Positions 15,759-24,903 of a stretch of DNA of 46,091 nt are shown here, piece after piece. Position 1 is the stretch's first letter, and each line of letters begins with the position of its first letter. The notes below the pieces were generated by a model. That model worked only from the letters and a program-made list of their open reading frames with translations, ran no database searches and was not told the DNA's origin. The position numbers and the translations under genes were made by a program. The stretch is from a virus. The stretch is from positions 1-46,091 of IMG/VR virus record IMGVR_UViG_3300024240_000005; one strand, 5' to 3'.

Positions 15759-18077
15759 CTATAATTTTATAAGGTCAACGGTACAAAGAATCCCGGGAAC
15801 ATAGTTATTGATTTTGTTCACATAGAAATATGCTTTGTACTGACTTAGATAAATAGGAATATTGTGTTTCAGCCCCGCAACTTCATAAACAGGAAGATTA
15901 AATTTTGCCTTCCTCAAATTTGTCCGGGTAAGCATCCGGGAAAGTGCCACATAATTGATATTCAATAATGAGAACGCTACCTCAATAGATGAAGCCTTTT
16001 GCGGGGTAACCGTATCATAAGATGTTCCCCCGGTAACAAGCGTTCTAAGGCCAAAGGTCTTTTCATAAAGAGGACTGACGGCCGACATTTTTGTTCTTGA
16101 AACATAAACTATGCGGGGGTCAATACTATTTTGCTGTTCATAAGTAACCGGGGTCTTTTTATCACTCTTGTTAAAGGCTATCCGGGACACATTTACATCA
16201 CCAAGAATCTTTACTTCATCACAGGTTGAAACGGGTATTTCCACAACGTCCTTTTCAGCCGGTAGTGTTTCATCATCAATCTGCATTACCCCGTTGCCGT
16301 TATTTTTTATTACATCATCAGAATCTTTGTACTTAAGATTATTTCGCTGTGCGTAATCACCAAACTTAAACTCAACTTCATCTTCCCTTTCTGATAAATA
16401 AGCTGACCAATCCCGGGCAATAGGTATGTTGTCATAAAGTTCCGAGTAGTTCCAGAACCTTATTTTTTTATCCCGGGGAACAGCATCAGGAACCAAGCCA
16501 AATAAATTACAGATCATTTTTATAAACTCTGTCTGACTAATATCCGGTAAGTGTAAGTGAGGCTCAACATTTGACAGGTAAGATATTTTGATTCCTGTTA
16601 TATCTGTAATCTGAATGTCATAATATGAAAGCCCGGTAATTGTAACTACTACCCTGAGAGTATCAAGGGCTGTCGTTGCATAGGTTACGGTATAGGCCCT
16701 AATCCAAGCGTTTGGGTGATACGTTCCGTCATCATTAAATTCCGCAACCTGAACAGCATCATTATAAAGATAAACATGAGTAGGTAAATAGAAACTTCCC
16801 CCGGCAGCCCGTAATACAACTCTTATAGTATAACTCCCCGCATACCGGGTTATATATCTTCCGTTCATTGTGAAAAATGAATCTCCAAGTAGGGCCGTAA
16901 CATCACCAAAAACACAGTCAAGGGCGTTATGACTTGCGTTCATTACCTTGTGATTGATAACGTGCATTGAATAAAGCCAAGGTTTAATATCAACATTGGA
17001 AAGATTTAGGTTTGCAATAGGAAGGAAAAGTCTGTTAAAAATATCATCCGTAAGAATCTCCCCGGTACAAAAATACCCGGCGTTGGTAAATATCTCATTC
17101 CATATTGCCCGGGCCTTAATAAAGGGCCAAACCCAACCACCATACATTTCTACCCGGTCACCATCATCAGTAAGCGGGGCAATTCCCCCATCATCTGACG
17201 GCTCACAAAGCGGGTAAACATAATCCATATCCCCGGCGTTACTTGCTGCCTGAATTACCGCAGCCCAGATATGATTTGTTGAAGGAAGAAGAAGGTCCGT
17301 AATCTTAAGCTTTTCAATCGATTTAAAGAAATTCATGTTCCCGGACAAAATAGAAACATAGTAATACTGATCATCTGCCTTGTCAAGTATCATAATTCCC
17401 CCGGTTATCATTTCTATATTGTCCTGAATAAGCCGGCACGTTTGAGTTTTATAAGGGAAGGTAGTATTGGCCCCGGGTTCCCCTGATAATTCAAAGAGTA
17501 ACCTCATTGCCCGGGTCTTTCTAATCTTAAATTGGGCCGTATAGTCGCTCTGCCGATCTTGCATTTCTGCTATATCATTGGTCTGCTTATTGATAGGAAT
17601 TATTTCGCTGTCATCTATATCGCAAAGGGTATCACCGCAATATAGTTTTTGAGTTTTCAGGTAAACCGAAGGCGTGTTAGGTAGTTCCTTCCGGGTAATT
17701 TCAAAGTTCAGGATATACCCCGGTGAGTTTTCTTCTTTAATTAAATGCTCTCCTCTGGTAATATCAACCTCATACCACTTGGTATTTTCATATTGCTCAA
17801 CTTTCTCGGCTATTAGCAACTCTGTAAATACCCGCACGTTTCCCGGGGTAATACCTTCAAGCGTTATCTGATAACTATATTCTGCCTTAAGTTTTGTGGG
17901 CCGTTCAATCTTCGAAATAACTGAGAAAAGCCGGGTTACCTGTGTTCCCAGGCTTTCGGTTTTCATTATAATTTCATATCCGTTTTGAAAGTTAAAATAA
18001 TGCCATCCATTAAGCCACCAACGGAGATAAACCCCGGAAGTACAATGAATAATTGGTATGCGTATTGAACTTATCAT
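15759..18077 (-). CDS. Large tail/baseplate protein
   Basis: 772 residues. The N-terminal 120 residues share a domain with the upstream 1025-residue protein: SGVYLRWWLNGWHYFNF here versus SGYYLRWFYNGWHYWFF there, followed by AEKVEQYENTKWYEVDI against AREVSQYTDNGWAPIRI. The middle (TAQFKIRKTRAMRLLFEL, GGIMILDKADDQYYYVSIL) and the C-terminal part (LHLPDISQTEFIKMICNLFG, RIVYVSRTKMSA) look like a distal-tail or tail-associated scaffold. It starts within the stop of the upstream gene and ends 2 bases before the tape measure, so it is a tail component. A precise equivalent in model phages is not clear. Confidence 0.65.
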   Translation of the reverse strand: MISSIRIPIIHCTSGVYLRWWLNGWHYFNFQNGYEIIMKTESLGTQVTRLFSVISKIERPTKLKAEYSYQITLEGITPGNVRVFTELLIAEKVEQYENTKWYEVDITRGEHLIKEENSPGYILNFEITRKELPNTPSVYLKTQKLYCGDTLCDIDDSEIIPINKQTNDIAEMQDRQSDYTAQFKIRKTRAMRLLFELSGEPGANTTFPYKTQTCRLIQDNIEMITGGIMILDKADDQYYYVSILSGNMNFFKSIEKLKITDLLLPSTNHIWAAVIQAASNAGDMDYVYPLCEPSDDGGIAPLTDDGDRVEMYGGWVWPFIKARAIWNEIFTNAGYFCTGEILTDDIFNRLFLPIANLNLSNVDIKPWLYSMHVINHKVMNASHNALDCVFGDVTALLGDSFFTMNGRYITRYAGSYTIRVVLRAAGGSFYLPTHVYLYNDAVQVAEFNDDGTYHPNAWIRAYTVTYATTALDTLRVVVTITGLSYYDIQITDITGIKISYLSNVEPHLHLPDISQTEFIKMICNLFGLVPDAVPRDKKIRFWNYSELYDNIPIARDWSAYLSEREDEVEFKFGDYAQRNNLKYKDSDDVIKNNGNGVMQIDDETLPAEKDVVEIPVSTCDEVKILGDVNVSRIAFNKSDKKTPVTYEQQNSIDPRIVYVSRTKMSAVSPLYEKTFGLRTLVTGGTSYDTVTPQKASSIEVAFSLLNINYVALSRMLTRTNLRKAKFNLPVYEVAGLKHNIPIYLSQYKAYFYVNKINNYVPGILCTVDLIKL

Positions 18078-21000
18078 ATCACTAAATCATCACAAAGTTT
18101 TGCTGCGCTATCGGTATGTCCGGCCTGTCCTATTATTGCTGCCGTATTTCCCGTCCCGTCACCAACGGCCATTCCCTGAGCTGTTACTCCTATTTCATTA
18201 CTATCTCTGTTACTCCAAAACTTAGCTGCACTTTGATCGCTTGGGGCGGTTTCAAAATAAGTAAAGGTCCCGTCATGATTATCAATTTTTAGAAATATTA
18301 GCCCTCCGCCCTGACCTATATCCCGCAATGCAAAACTGGCACTTGAAGTAAATTTACGACAGGCTCTAACTCGGTGCGTACTGCTCTTTGCATACCCGCT
18401 AAAAAGTCCTGATGCAAAATTAGTTGCCCCCCCTTCAGTTGCACTAAATTCTGTACTCATCCAATATATCCCATTTGTAAACCCACCTACTCCATACAAA
18501 TAAAGTTCTATATATATATGATTCATTTCCCCTTGGCTTGGAAGAAAATAATCGGAAACAGCCCCGGCACTATTTGTTGTTACTGCAACGTTCTTTGAAA
18601 GTAAGGTAGCTACGGCTGAATTACTTGCACTTGTGCGCCCTGCATTATTTCCCGCAATCCAAAGCGTCCCTCCCTGTACTCCATTTAAAGTCCAGTTTGA
18701 ATTTGCAAGATCTATAAGTAAATTATCAACCTCTGCCGAAGATAGCCCCCCGGAAACAGGACTTAAATAAATATAATTCATGCTATTACCCCACGTATGA
18801 CCGGAAGTATAATCTGATATTGTACTATTTCCCGCAACATAAAATTCGTAAATATTTGCCGGGAGATCATTCATGTTTCCTGAAAGGGTATTTTGTCCTA
18901 ATGCTTCAAATAACTGTACTGATGAAGGAATTGATGACAATGTTCCTGAAATAGTATTGTTTCCTTCAAGCATAAACTGAATCATTGCCGTTGGAATGTA
19001 AGATACGTCACCCGTTACTGTATTACTTCCCCCTATATAAAAATACGTAAGTGCTGTTTTTGAGGCAATACCTGATAAGTTGCCTGAAATAGTATTATTT
19101 CCATTAATTGAAATATGGTAACATGCTGAATCAATGTTTGAAATATCTCCCGATAGTGTGTTGTTTCCATCAACCCAAAAATACTGACAGGTAGAAGGCA
19201 TTCCCGATAAACTCCCTGTAATTGTATTATACCCAGTACATCCAAAATTAATAAGCCCTGTTTTCAATCCTGAAAGATTCCCTGACAGGGTATTATATCC
19301 ATAGGCTTGGAAATTATAGACAGATGACGGAATACTTGATATATTACCTGAGAGGGTATTAAGCCCTCCAATATCAAATACTTGTAAGGTAGAGGGTAGG
19401 CCGGAGATATTTCCGGTTAAGGTATTATTACCATACAAAATGATACTTGTAAGTGCCGTTTGGAAATGATTTATATCTCCTGATATTGTGTTCTGTCCTA
19501 AGCAATATAAAGAAGTCATTGCGGTTGAAAGTTCACTTATATTTCCGCTTACTATATTATTTCCACGTATATAAAAGTAAGTTATTGAAGTACTTAATTC
19601 AGATAATTTAGCGGTTACCGTTGGAGAATTAGGATTAGAAAGGCCAACGCTGTCCCAATCTATCCCCTTTAATCCATTCTGGCTAAATATTGAAATGTTA
19701 GCGTTTCCGCTAGGGACCTTAACATAAAACGTATAATATCCCGCTGCGTAAGTTCTGTCTGTATTTTCATTTGTAGTACCTGCAGAGTCATCATAAAATT
19801 TACCCGTTCCGCTTATTGTAAATCTCGTTGAACTAGTTAACTCGACAATCAATTTACTTAACCCACTACCATTACCTGCGCTTGCTATTGAGAAATTCAT
19901 TGCCGTCCAACCTGTAGCTAAATTACTATATAGTGAAAGGCTATCACCCCGAACGGCACGTACTCGATAAATATAACTTGTAGTTGGGGTTAATCCTACG
20001 CCTCCATTATTATCTATAAATGTAGTTACCCCTGCGCCAACGGTTCCAATTTGTGTGAAAGTAGTTCCCCCGTTATTGCTTCGTTCTATTCTAAAGCCCG
20101 TTTCATCAGTTGTGTTTCTTATCCAGTTTAATAACATTTCAGTTGCGGAATACGCAACGGCTGTTAATCCTGATGGTTCACCTTCTAATGCCGGGGCGTC
20201 TTTTATTAGACGAACTGAAAAGTATGGAGTATAAGCCGGTACAGTTGCAGGGACAAAAGGAAGTTCTAAAAGTTCACCCGTATCAAAAGCCATGCAATAA
20301 ACCTCTTGTGTTCCTTCCGGAGAGGCAGCCCAGAAATATGTGTATTGGTTAAGTTTAGAAAACACCACGCTAACAGACCAGTCGGGATTTATTAATATAA
20401 ACCAACATCCTGCGCCAAGTGCGGTAAAATCAAAGGCGTTGTCTGCATCTGTATTGGGGGTTTCCCAATGTGTTAGTCCGGCCTGTTTTAGTTTTCCCCC
20501 GGCTATAGATAGCCCCCCAACATAATCTATTAATGTGCGCCACTCTGCTATTGTAGGTACGTGCCAACCAATAGGACAAAAGCCCGGTGACATTACCTGA
20601 CTATAAGTGTAAAGGCCTCCGTAAATTGATCTGTTAACCTCATTATTATTATAAACTTTACTACCCGGGAATGCCCCATCCCAATTCTTACACATCCAAA
20701 TTTGGCTTCCAATTATCGTTTCGCATTGCTCTGCCGGGGGTATTATTGGGACTACAGTAACAGGACTATAACCTGATTTACTTGCTGCCCTATTACCAAC
20801 TATTGCAGTAAAATCAAATTCATACCCGGTAACAATATTCCCTTTTATTACTGGATTACTTGGCTCAATTCTTATCGGGGCCCATCCGTTATCTGTATAT
20901 TGAGAAACTTCCCGGGCATTAAAAATAGTTCTTATGGCCATAGATTCTGGTAGACTAACTTGCCCGGTTGACATAGTTAATTTTCGGGTTCCAAGCGTCC

Positions 21001-21151
21001 GGTATTTTTCCCCCTCTGTTGACATTGTAATTTTCCCGGGAAGGAAGAACCAATAATGCCAACCGTTGTAAAACCAACGCAAATAATAACCACTTATCGG
21101 CTTACGAATTGGTACTCTTTGTAGTTCATTATTTGTTAAGCCTATTTTCAT
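18074..21151 (-). CDS. Multidomain tail adhesin: N-terminal attachment domain, FISUMP, Fn3, leucine-rich-like repeats, DUF1566-like
   Basis: 1025 residues. Residues 1-125 match the N-terminus of the downstream 772-residue protein and probably anchor it to the tail. Residues about 145-316 are FISUMP-like (GSQIWMCKNWDG, CPIGWHVPTIAEWRTL, DFTALGAGCW). Residues 326-417 are a fibronectin-III domain. Residues about 515-782 hold twelve 22-residue repeats resembling leucine-rich repeats (LPSSL..F...G.NTLSGNIS). Residues 865-1025 contain DUF1566-like sequence (LPSQGEMNHIYIELY, YWMSTEF, RVRACRKF, GGGLIFLKIDN). FISUMP, Fn3, LRR and DUF1566 are surface-binding modules, so this is a likely receptor-binding tail protein. 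FISUMP is characteristic of Fibrobacterota and Bacteroidota. Confidence 0.75.
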   Translation of the reverse strand: MKIGLTNNELQRVPIRKPISGYYLRWFYNGWHYWFFLPGKITMSTEGEKYRTLGTRKLTMSTGQVSLPESMAIRTIFNAREVSQYTDNGWAPIRIEPSNPVIKGNIVTGYEFDFTAIVGNRAASKSGYSPVTVVPIIPPAEQCETIIGSQIWMCKNWDGAFPGSKVYNNNEVNRSIYGGLYTYSQVMSPGFCPIGWHVPTIAEWRTLIDYVGGLSIAGGKLKQAGLTHWETPNTDADNAFDFTALGAGCWFILINPDWSVSVVFSKLNQYTYFWAASPEGTQEVYCMAFDTGELLELPFVPATVPAYTPYFSVRLIKDAPALEGEPSGLTAVAYSATEMLLNWIRNTTDETGFRIERSNNGGTTFTQIGTVGAGVTTFIDNNGGVGLTPTTSYIYRVRAVRGDSLSLYSNLATGWTAMNFSIASAGNGSGLSKLIVELTSSTRFTISGTGKFYDDSAGTTNENTDRTYAAGYYTFYVKVPSGNANISIFSQNGLKGIDWDSVGLSNPNSPTVTAKLSELSTSITYFYIRGNNIVSGNISELSTAMTSLYCLGQNTISGDINHFQTALTSIILYGNNTLTGNISGLPSTLQVFDIGGLNTLSGNISSIPSSVYNFQAYGYNTLSGNLSGLKTGLINFGCTGYNTITGSLSGMPSTCQYFWVDGNNTLSGDISNIDSACYHISINGNNTISGNLSGIASKTALTYFYIGGSNTVTGDVSYIPTAMIQFMLEGNNTISGTLSSIPSSVQLFEALGQNTLSGNMNDLPANIYEFYVAGNSTISDYTSGHTWGNSMNYIYLSPVSGGLSSAEVDNLLIDLANSNWTLNGVQGGTLWIAGNNAGRTSASNSAVATLLSKNVAVTTNSAGAVSDYFLPSQGEMNHIYIELYLYGVGGFTNGIYWMSTEFSATEGGATNFASGLFSGYAKSSTHRVRACRKFTSSASFALRDIGQGGGLIFLKIDNHDGTFTYFETAPSDQSAAKFWSNRDSNEIGVTAQGMAVGDGTGNTAAIIGQAGHTDSAAKLCDDLVI
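18806..19609 (-). repeat. Twelve 22-codon leucine-rich-like repeats within the tail adhesin gene
   Basis: Repeat units of 66 bp encode the consensus (L/I)S.(L/I)P(S/T)(A/S)(L/M/V)..F...G.NT(L/I)SGN. Twelve successive units can be read without gaps except a two-residue insertion in one (SGIASKTALTYFYIGGSNTVTG). Amino-acid conservation is clear at the NT(L/I)SGN core while the DNA has diverged, so the array is older than the pentapeptide array at 30550. The expected structure is a beta-solenoid whose exposed residues could contact a receptor. Confidence 0.75.
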
Positions 21152-22092
21152 GCTGCAGCAATTTCAACAGTTAAGTATGAAGCAGTATCTTCTATTGAGG
21201 CCGGGTCAATATTTAATGAATTAACATAACCTTCCAAGGTGCCAACGGCTATAATTTTTGTTGTAGTTGACAAAAGAGTATTAAGGGAATTATACCGTTT
21301 AATGGTTACGGTCAATTCTGTGGCTGCCGTGTCCGGGAGAATAAATGAAAGATCAAAAGGCAAGCCCTGAAAAAATACCGGGTTCTCAAATGAATTTAAG
21401 AAAGGAACGTCCCCGGCTTCTGATGCAACATAATCATAAAGATTTGAACCCTGTTCTTCTGATCTTATACATTCAGCATAATACCATGTATTACCTTCGG
21501 CTGTATAATTCTCATCACTACCATACCAACATTCCCGGTATTCAAAAGTAAACTTCCCGGACTTACCTATTTCACTAATTATGTCTGCCGAATAATCACC
21601 TGTTTTTGTCAAGGTAGTTATTATACGAAGAATACCTGAAACGTCAAGATCTGCATAACCGAAAGAATCCGGGGAAGCTATAATAGTAAGACTTTGTAAA
21701 ATAGAATTTATGGTCAAGCGTCCTTCGAAGTAATAACCCCCCCGGAGTGTATTGTCATTCATGTATGAAATTGAAGTCCCGGCAACCCAGGGAATATCGG
21801 TGTTCAAAATAGTAACAGGAGAAGCCCCCAATGAAACGACCTTACCTATTAACATTGCGCCCGTTGTAGCGTTGTAACAGGCAATGTCATCACCAACATT
21901 CCCGGTAAAGTCCGTTGATAAAGTAAGCTTAAGGCATCCGGCCGGGCTTCCGCTTGTTTCTTCTGAAACTGAAACTAGCCAGTCAGCTCTTTGTAACCTA
22001 AAGTTATTCGGGCTTTCAGTTGCAAGCCACCGGGAAACTATTTCAGGGCTTACGTGGGTAACTACTTCCGGGGAACTGACTAAGGTTATCAT
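21148..22092 (-). CDS. Virion structural protein, probably tail
   Basis: 314 residues of mostly beta sequence with no membrane segment. The N-terminus (MITLVSSPEVVTHVSPEIVS) and the later PDSFGYADLDVSGILR, GQSGKFTFEYRECWYGS-like and NPVFFQGLPFDLSFILP pieces resemble uncharacterised tail proteins that precede adhesin-like genes in Bacteroidota phages. It overlaps a small upstream gene by 4 bp and the adhesin gene by 4 bp. Its role as a tail tube-tip, baseplate or fibre-attachment protein is inferred from context only. Confidence 0.55.
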   Translation of the reverse strand: MITLVSSPEVVTHVSPEIVSRWLATESPNNFRLQRADWLVSVSEETSGSPAGCLKLTLSTDFTGNVGDDIACYNATTGAMLIGKVVSLGASPVTILNTDIPWVAGTSISYMNDNTLRGGYYFEGRLTINSILQSLTIIASPDSFGYADLDVSGILRIITTLTKTGDYSADIISEIGKSGKFTFEYRECWYGSDENYTAEGNTWYYAECIRSEEQGSNLYDYVASEAGDVPFLNSFENPVFFQGLPFDLSFILPDTAATELTVTIKRYNSLNTLLSTTTKIIAVGTLEGYVNSLNIDPASIEDTASYLTVEIAAA

Positions 22093-22250
22093 TTTCTTGT
22101 GGCTTTTTTATGTGGGTGTTCAGCCCTGTTTCTATCTTCGGCTTTTAGTTGCCGGGCATAATAGTTAGAGTCCTTAAAAGTATGAATCCCGGAACGCTTA
22201 AAAATGTTTCGGGAAGTAAGGAAAGCAAATATACCTTTGTCCTGTTTCAT
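22089..22250 (-). CDS. Small basic protein in the tail operon
   Basis: A 53-residue frame from ATG 22250 to TGA 22089 that bridges otherwise non-coding sequence with perfect ATGA overlaps on both sides. The product begins MKQDKGIFAFLTSRNIFKRS and ends EHPHKKATRK; it is strongly basic and has no cysteine pair or membrane segment. The spacing pattern, identical to that of its neighbours, is the main support for it being a gene. Function unknown. Confidence 0.6.
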   Translation of the reverse strand: MKQDKGIFAFLTSRNIFKRSGIHTFKDSNYYARQLKAEDRNRAEHPHKKATRK

Positions 22251-22690
22251 AATATGTCCATTGTTACTTTATCAATTACCCCGCTGAATTTTTTATCAAT
22301 TTTCTCAATAGTCTGCTTACGTTCACTATCATAAATATCAATAAATGTCTTGCTGCGGAACTGCTTGTTACCGTACTTATTGATATACCAAGTAATAGAC
22401 CGGGCCTCATTCATTTTACCTTTGGGCGTGGAAGACCTGAACATATTATGTTTTTCCATCCACTTATAAATGATCTTGACAAGCCCCGAATCAACATTAC
22501 TCTTGCGTGGCCCCCGGCCTTTCTGTAAAACACTAATCCAAAAGGGTACCAATATCCCGATATTCTTGTCTGTTTCTTCTATCTTAAATAATGACAGGAC
22601 AGAGGTAGGGATTTTATTGCCTGAATACATATTCCGACTTCCAATTGCTTTAATAAGCTGTTCCATTTCTGGCTTCAAGTCGGGCTTCAT
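22247..22690 (-). CDS. HK97 gp10-like neck/tail-completion candidate
   Basis: 147 residues. The central PFWISVLQKGRGPRKSNVDS and the following helical, basic segment (LVKIIYKWMEKHNMF) are typical of a small neck or minor tail protein seen after terminase in Bacteroidota phages and comparable in place to HK97 gp10. Its neighbours are a putative tail-terminator gene upstream (4-bp overlap) and a small basic gene downstream (4-bp overlap). The assignment is by position and general sequence character. Confidence 0.5.
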   Translation of the reverse strand: MKPDLKPEMEQLIKAIGSRNMYSGNKIPTSVLSLFKIEETDKNIGILVPFWISVLQKGRGPRKSNVDSGLVKIIYKWMEKHNMFRSSTPKGKMNEARSITWYINKYGNKQFRSKTFIDIYDSERKQTIEKIDKKFSGVIDKVTMDIL

Positions 22691-23121
22691 TCGCAGTCGT
22701 TTTTATTTTCAAGGTAGAACAAATCCAGAGGAATAGACCAACCAAGAAAGTTCTGGTCATACCGGGTTTCAAGTATCTTGCTTACCTCAATCGATGTTAT
22801 TTTCTTGTACTCCTGTGATTCAATCAGGCCCCGGATAACTCCCTTGCAAATTTCCAGAAGGGCTTCAAAGATAGTTTCATTATTTTCCGCACTATCTTCC
22901 AGTTTAACTTGCTGCATAATCTCAACTGTGAGGGGCGGGTAATGCTCGGTAATGGCATTGGCTTTTACTTCAAGCTTTACTGAAGTGGGCTGTAAGATCA
23001 TCCCGACAATATCTTCCTTAAGACTGCCGTCTGCTACAATATTGGCAAGTTCTTTTGATTCATAGAATACCCGGGTACACCCGGCAGTTGTAAGTATTGC
23101 CTTAAGCTTGGTTGTCAACAT
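22687..23121 (-). CDS. Putative tail terminator/completion protein
   Basis: 144 residues, alpha/beta, starting MLTTKLKAILTTAGCTRVFY and containing LTVEIMQQVKLEDSAENNET then FLGWSIPLDLFYLEN. Small proteins with this size, place and alternating pattern often cap the tail tube. The gene overlaps its upstream neighbour by 20 bases and its downstream neighbour by 4. No catalytic or metal motif is visible. A different neck role is equally possible. Confidence 0.45.
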   Translation of the reverse strand: MLTTKLKAILTTAGCTRVFYESKELANIVADGSLKEDIVGMILQPTSVKLEVKANAITEHYPPLTVEIMQQVKLEDSAENNETIFEALLEICKGVIRGLIESQEYKKITSIEVSKILETRYDQNFLGWSIPLDLFYLENKNDCE

Positions 23122-23764
23122 TTGGGGTAGGTTTATGTTTATTCTTCGCTTCCATAACGGCTAAATACCGTTCCTGATACTCGGCCGTTTCCTTTGCCAA
23201 CATGAATCTTACAAGGCACTCGTTGTAAGGTGTCAGCATAACTTCTTCTTCATTTTTATTGAGTGATTCCCGGAGAAAATCAACGGCTGAAAGTTCTGAA
23301 AAGATGGTGAGTTTTTCAATCCCGGCAGCCTTTTGGAGTTGAGTAGGTTCCCGGAAAAGCAGCGTTTTTTCCCTGTCTGCCATTTGACTTACCAAGGTTA
23401 AAATGTGCATAGCAACGGGGTACAGTTCTTGGACGCTGCAATTTAGAACTTCTTTTCCGAATAACAACGCTTTTTGATCATTCCATTTTTGTTTACTTAC
23501 TAGCGGGTAATAATAACCGTCAATAGTTCTTAGTATACTTCCTATGTCATTGTCCTCTCTTACAACGAGAAACAGACGTTGACCGTAACAAATATTGTTG
23601 GTAAAATCTTCCATGCCATAGGGAATGTTTTGCCTCTTTCCGCATATCTTAAACGAATCAGGAATGGGAAATTGTACTAATCCGTCTGCAAGTCCGGCAT
23701 ACAAAGCAAGATTATTGACCATATCTTTCAGGGTCACTTTGTCTATTGGTTTTATCCTCTCCAT
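23102..23764 (-). CDS. Unknown protein following terminase
   Basis: 220 residues, starting in the last 13 bases of the terminase gene. It is largely helical and soluble, with a hydrophobic part around LYPVAMHILTLVSQMADREK and a polar tail (EAKNKHKPTPNVDNQA). I recognise no family. The place directly after the large terminase and before small neck proteins suggests a role in packaging or neck assembly, but this is only context. Confidence 0.5.
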   Translation of the reverse strand: MERIKPIDKVTLKDMVNNLALYAGLADGLVQFPIPDSFKICGKRQNIPYGMEDFTNNICYGQRLFLVVREDNDIGSILRTIDGYYYPLVSKQKWNDQKALLFGKEVLNCSVQELYPVAMHILTLVSQMADREKTLLFREPTQLQKAAGIEKLTIFSELSAVDFLRESLNKNEEEVMLTPYNECLVRFMLAKETAEYQERYLAVMEAKNKHKPTPNVDNQA

Positions 23765-24903
23765 GTCTGATGTGATACCGGGCGTGCCGTTGTTTCCATG
23801 AAGCGATACCGGCCCCCGTCAATAAGATGATCAAAGTCATCAATGGGAATACCGGCTTTCTTGTCACTCCAAACGTAATTGTTAAATTCCTTTGATAGAT
23901 TCAAACTATCTTCCGTCATGATGTGCTCATAGTCTTGCATCATACGGATTCCCTCTGATACCGTCCATTTCTTTTTGTCAACCCCCTTGATATTGAATAA
24001 GGATTTAAGGTCTGCTATCATACGGGCGTCCGCACAGTCAGCTATGATCTGATCATTACGGTTACAATGTAAGCCTATGAGTTCCTTTAGTTGGGCCGGG
24101 GTGTTTCCCTCTTTGTAAATCTTTTCATCCCAGTACATTTTTTTATTCTTTGTGTCAATGACCGTCTTTACCATTGCATCCGGGGCATTGAACCCGAAGT
24201 CAAGACCGAAGCCGTAAGGTAAGTATGTTGGCCATTCTTCCCCCGGGGCAAGGTAACGATGGTTGGAGAATATGAGCCCTTCAATCTGACCAATCATTCC
24301 AAGGCCGTAAACACGCCACCAATATTCATTATGCCGGTGACGTTCAATAGATTCTATGATACGGGTATTAAGATATGGGTTGTCAATATATGTTGAAAGG
24401 ATAATATCACATTCAGGCTTGGAGTTCTTAATTACTTCATCATGTACCCAAAACTGACTGACCGGGTTAAAGTCAATGATACAGAACCACTTTGTCCTGA
24501 CTTCCAACTGGTCAAATACCTCATACTTTATTCCGTAAGCCTCATTGACAAAAAGAATGTCACGCCTTGCCCCCTTCATCCTTTCCACTTTATCCCCGGA
24601 AAAGAATTCAATAAGATTGGAACCAATACGATATGAGCCGTCTGTTTTGTTGTGGTGGGCCGGATGATATAATCCTTCTGCCATTAGTATCTGATAGAAG
24701 TCCCTCATGGCGCCACGTTTCAGGTGCGGGTAAGTTTCAGCAACAATTGAAATAATCAGATTTTTCCTTTTGAGGCATATAATGATTAGAAGCTGTAAGA
24801 TCGAATAGGTCTTGGATGATGAAGTTCCCCCCTGATTGATGATAAACCTTTTCTTACTCGTTACTGCCTTGAGATTCTTCGTGAATACCGGTGTCAGTTT
24901 CAT
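23752..24903 (-). CDS. terL: Terminase large subunit
   Basis: 383 residues. The ATPase P-loop is NQGGTSSSKTYSILQ (residues about 24-38), a variant common in Bacteroidota phages. The Walker B strand is DILFVNEA, and the nuclease domain opens with GFGLDFGFNAPDAM and continues to QIIADCADARMIADL. The enzyme cuts concatemeric DNA and drives it into the capsid through the portal. It overlaps the small-subunit gene by 50 bases. At 383 residues it is short for a terminase but within the range of this group. Whether it makes cos or headful ends cannot be told from the sequence. Confidence 0.9.
   Translation of the reverse strand: MKLTPVFTKNLKAVTSKKRFIINQGGTSSSKTYSILQLLIIICLKRKNLIISIVAETYPHLKRGAMRDFYQILMAEGLYHPAHHNKTDGSYRIGSNLIEFFSGDKVERMKGARRDILFVNEAYGIKYEVFDQLEVRTKWFCIIDFNPVSQFWVHDEVIKNSKPECDIILSTYIDNPYLNTRIIESIERHRHNEYWWRVYGLGMIGQIEGLIFSNHRYLAPGEEWPTYLPYGFGLDFGFNAPDAMVKTVIDTKNKKMYWDEKIYKEGNTPAQLKELIGLHCNRNDQIIADCADARMIADLKSLFNIKGVDKKKWTVSEGIRMMQDYEHIMTEDSLNLSKEFNNYVWSDKKAGIPIDDFDHLIDGGRYRFMETTARPVSHQTWRG

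Noticed and set aside
18074-21151. Diversity-generating retroelement target (lectin-like DUF1566/FISUMP domain)
   Set aside because: No reverse transcriptase gene and no template/variable repeat pair with A-specific differences could be seen.
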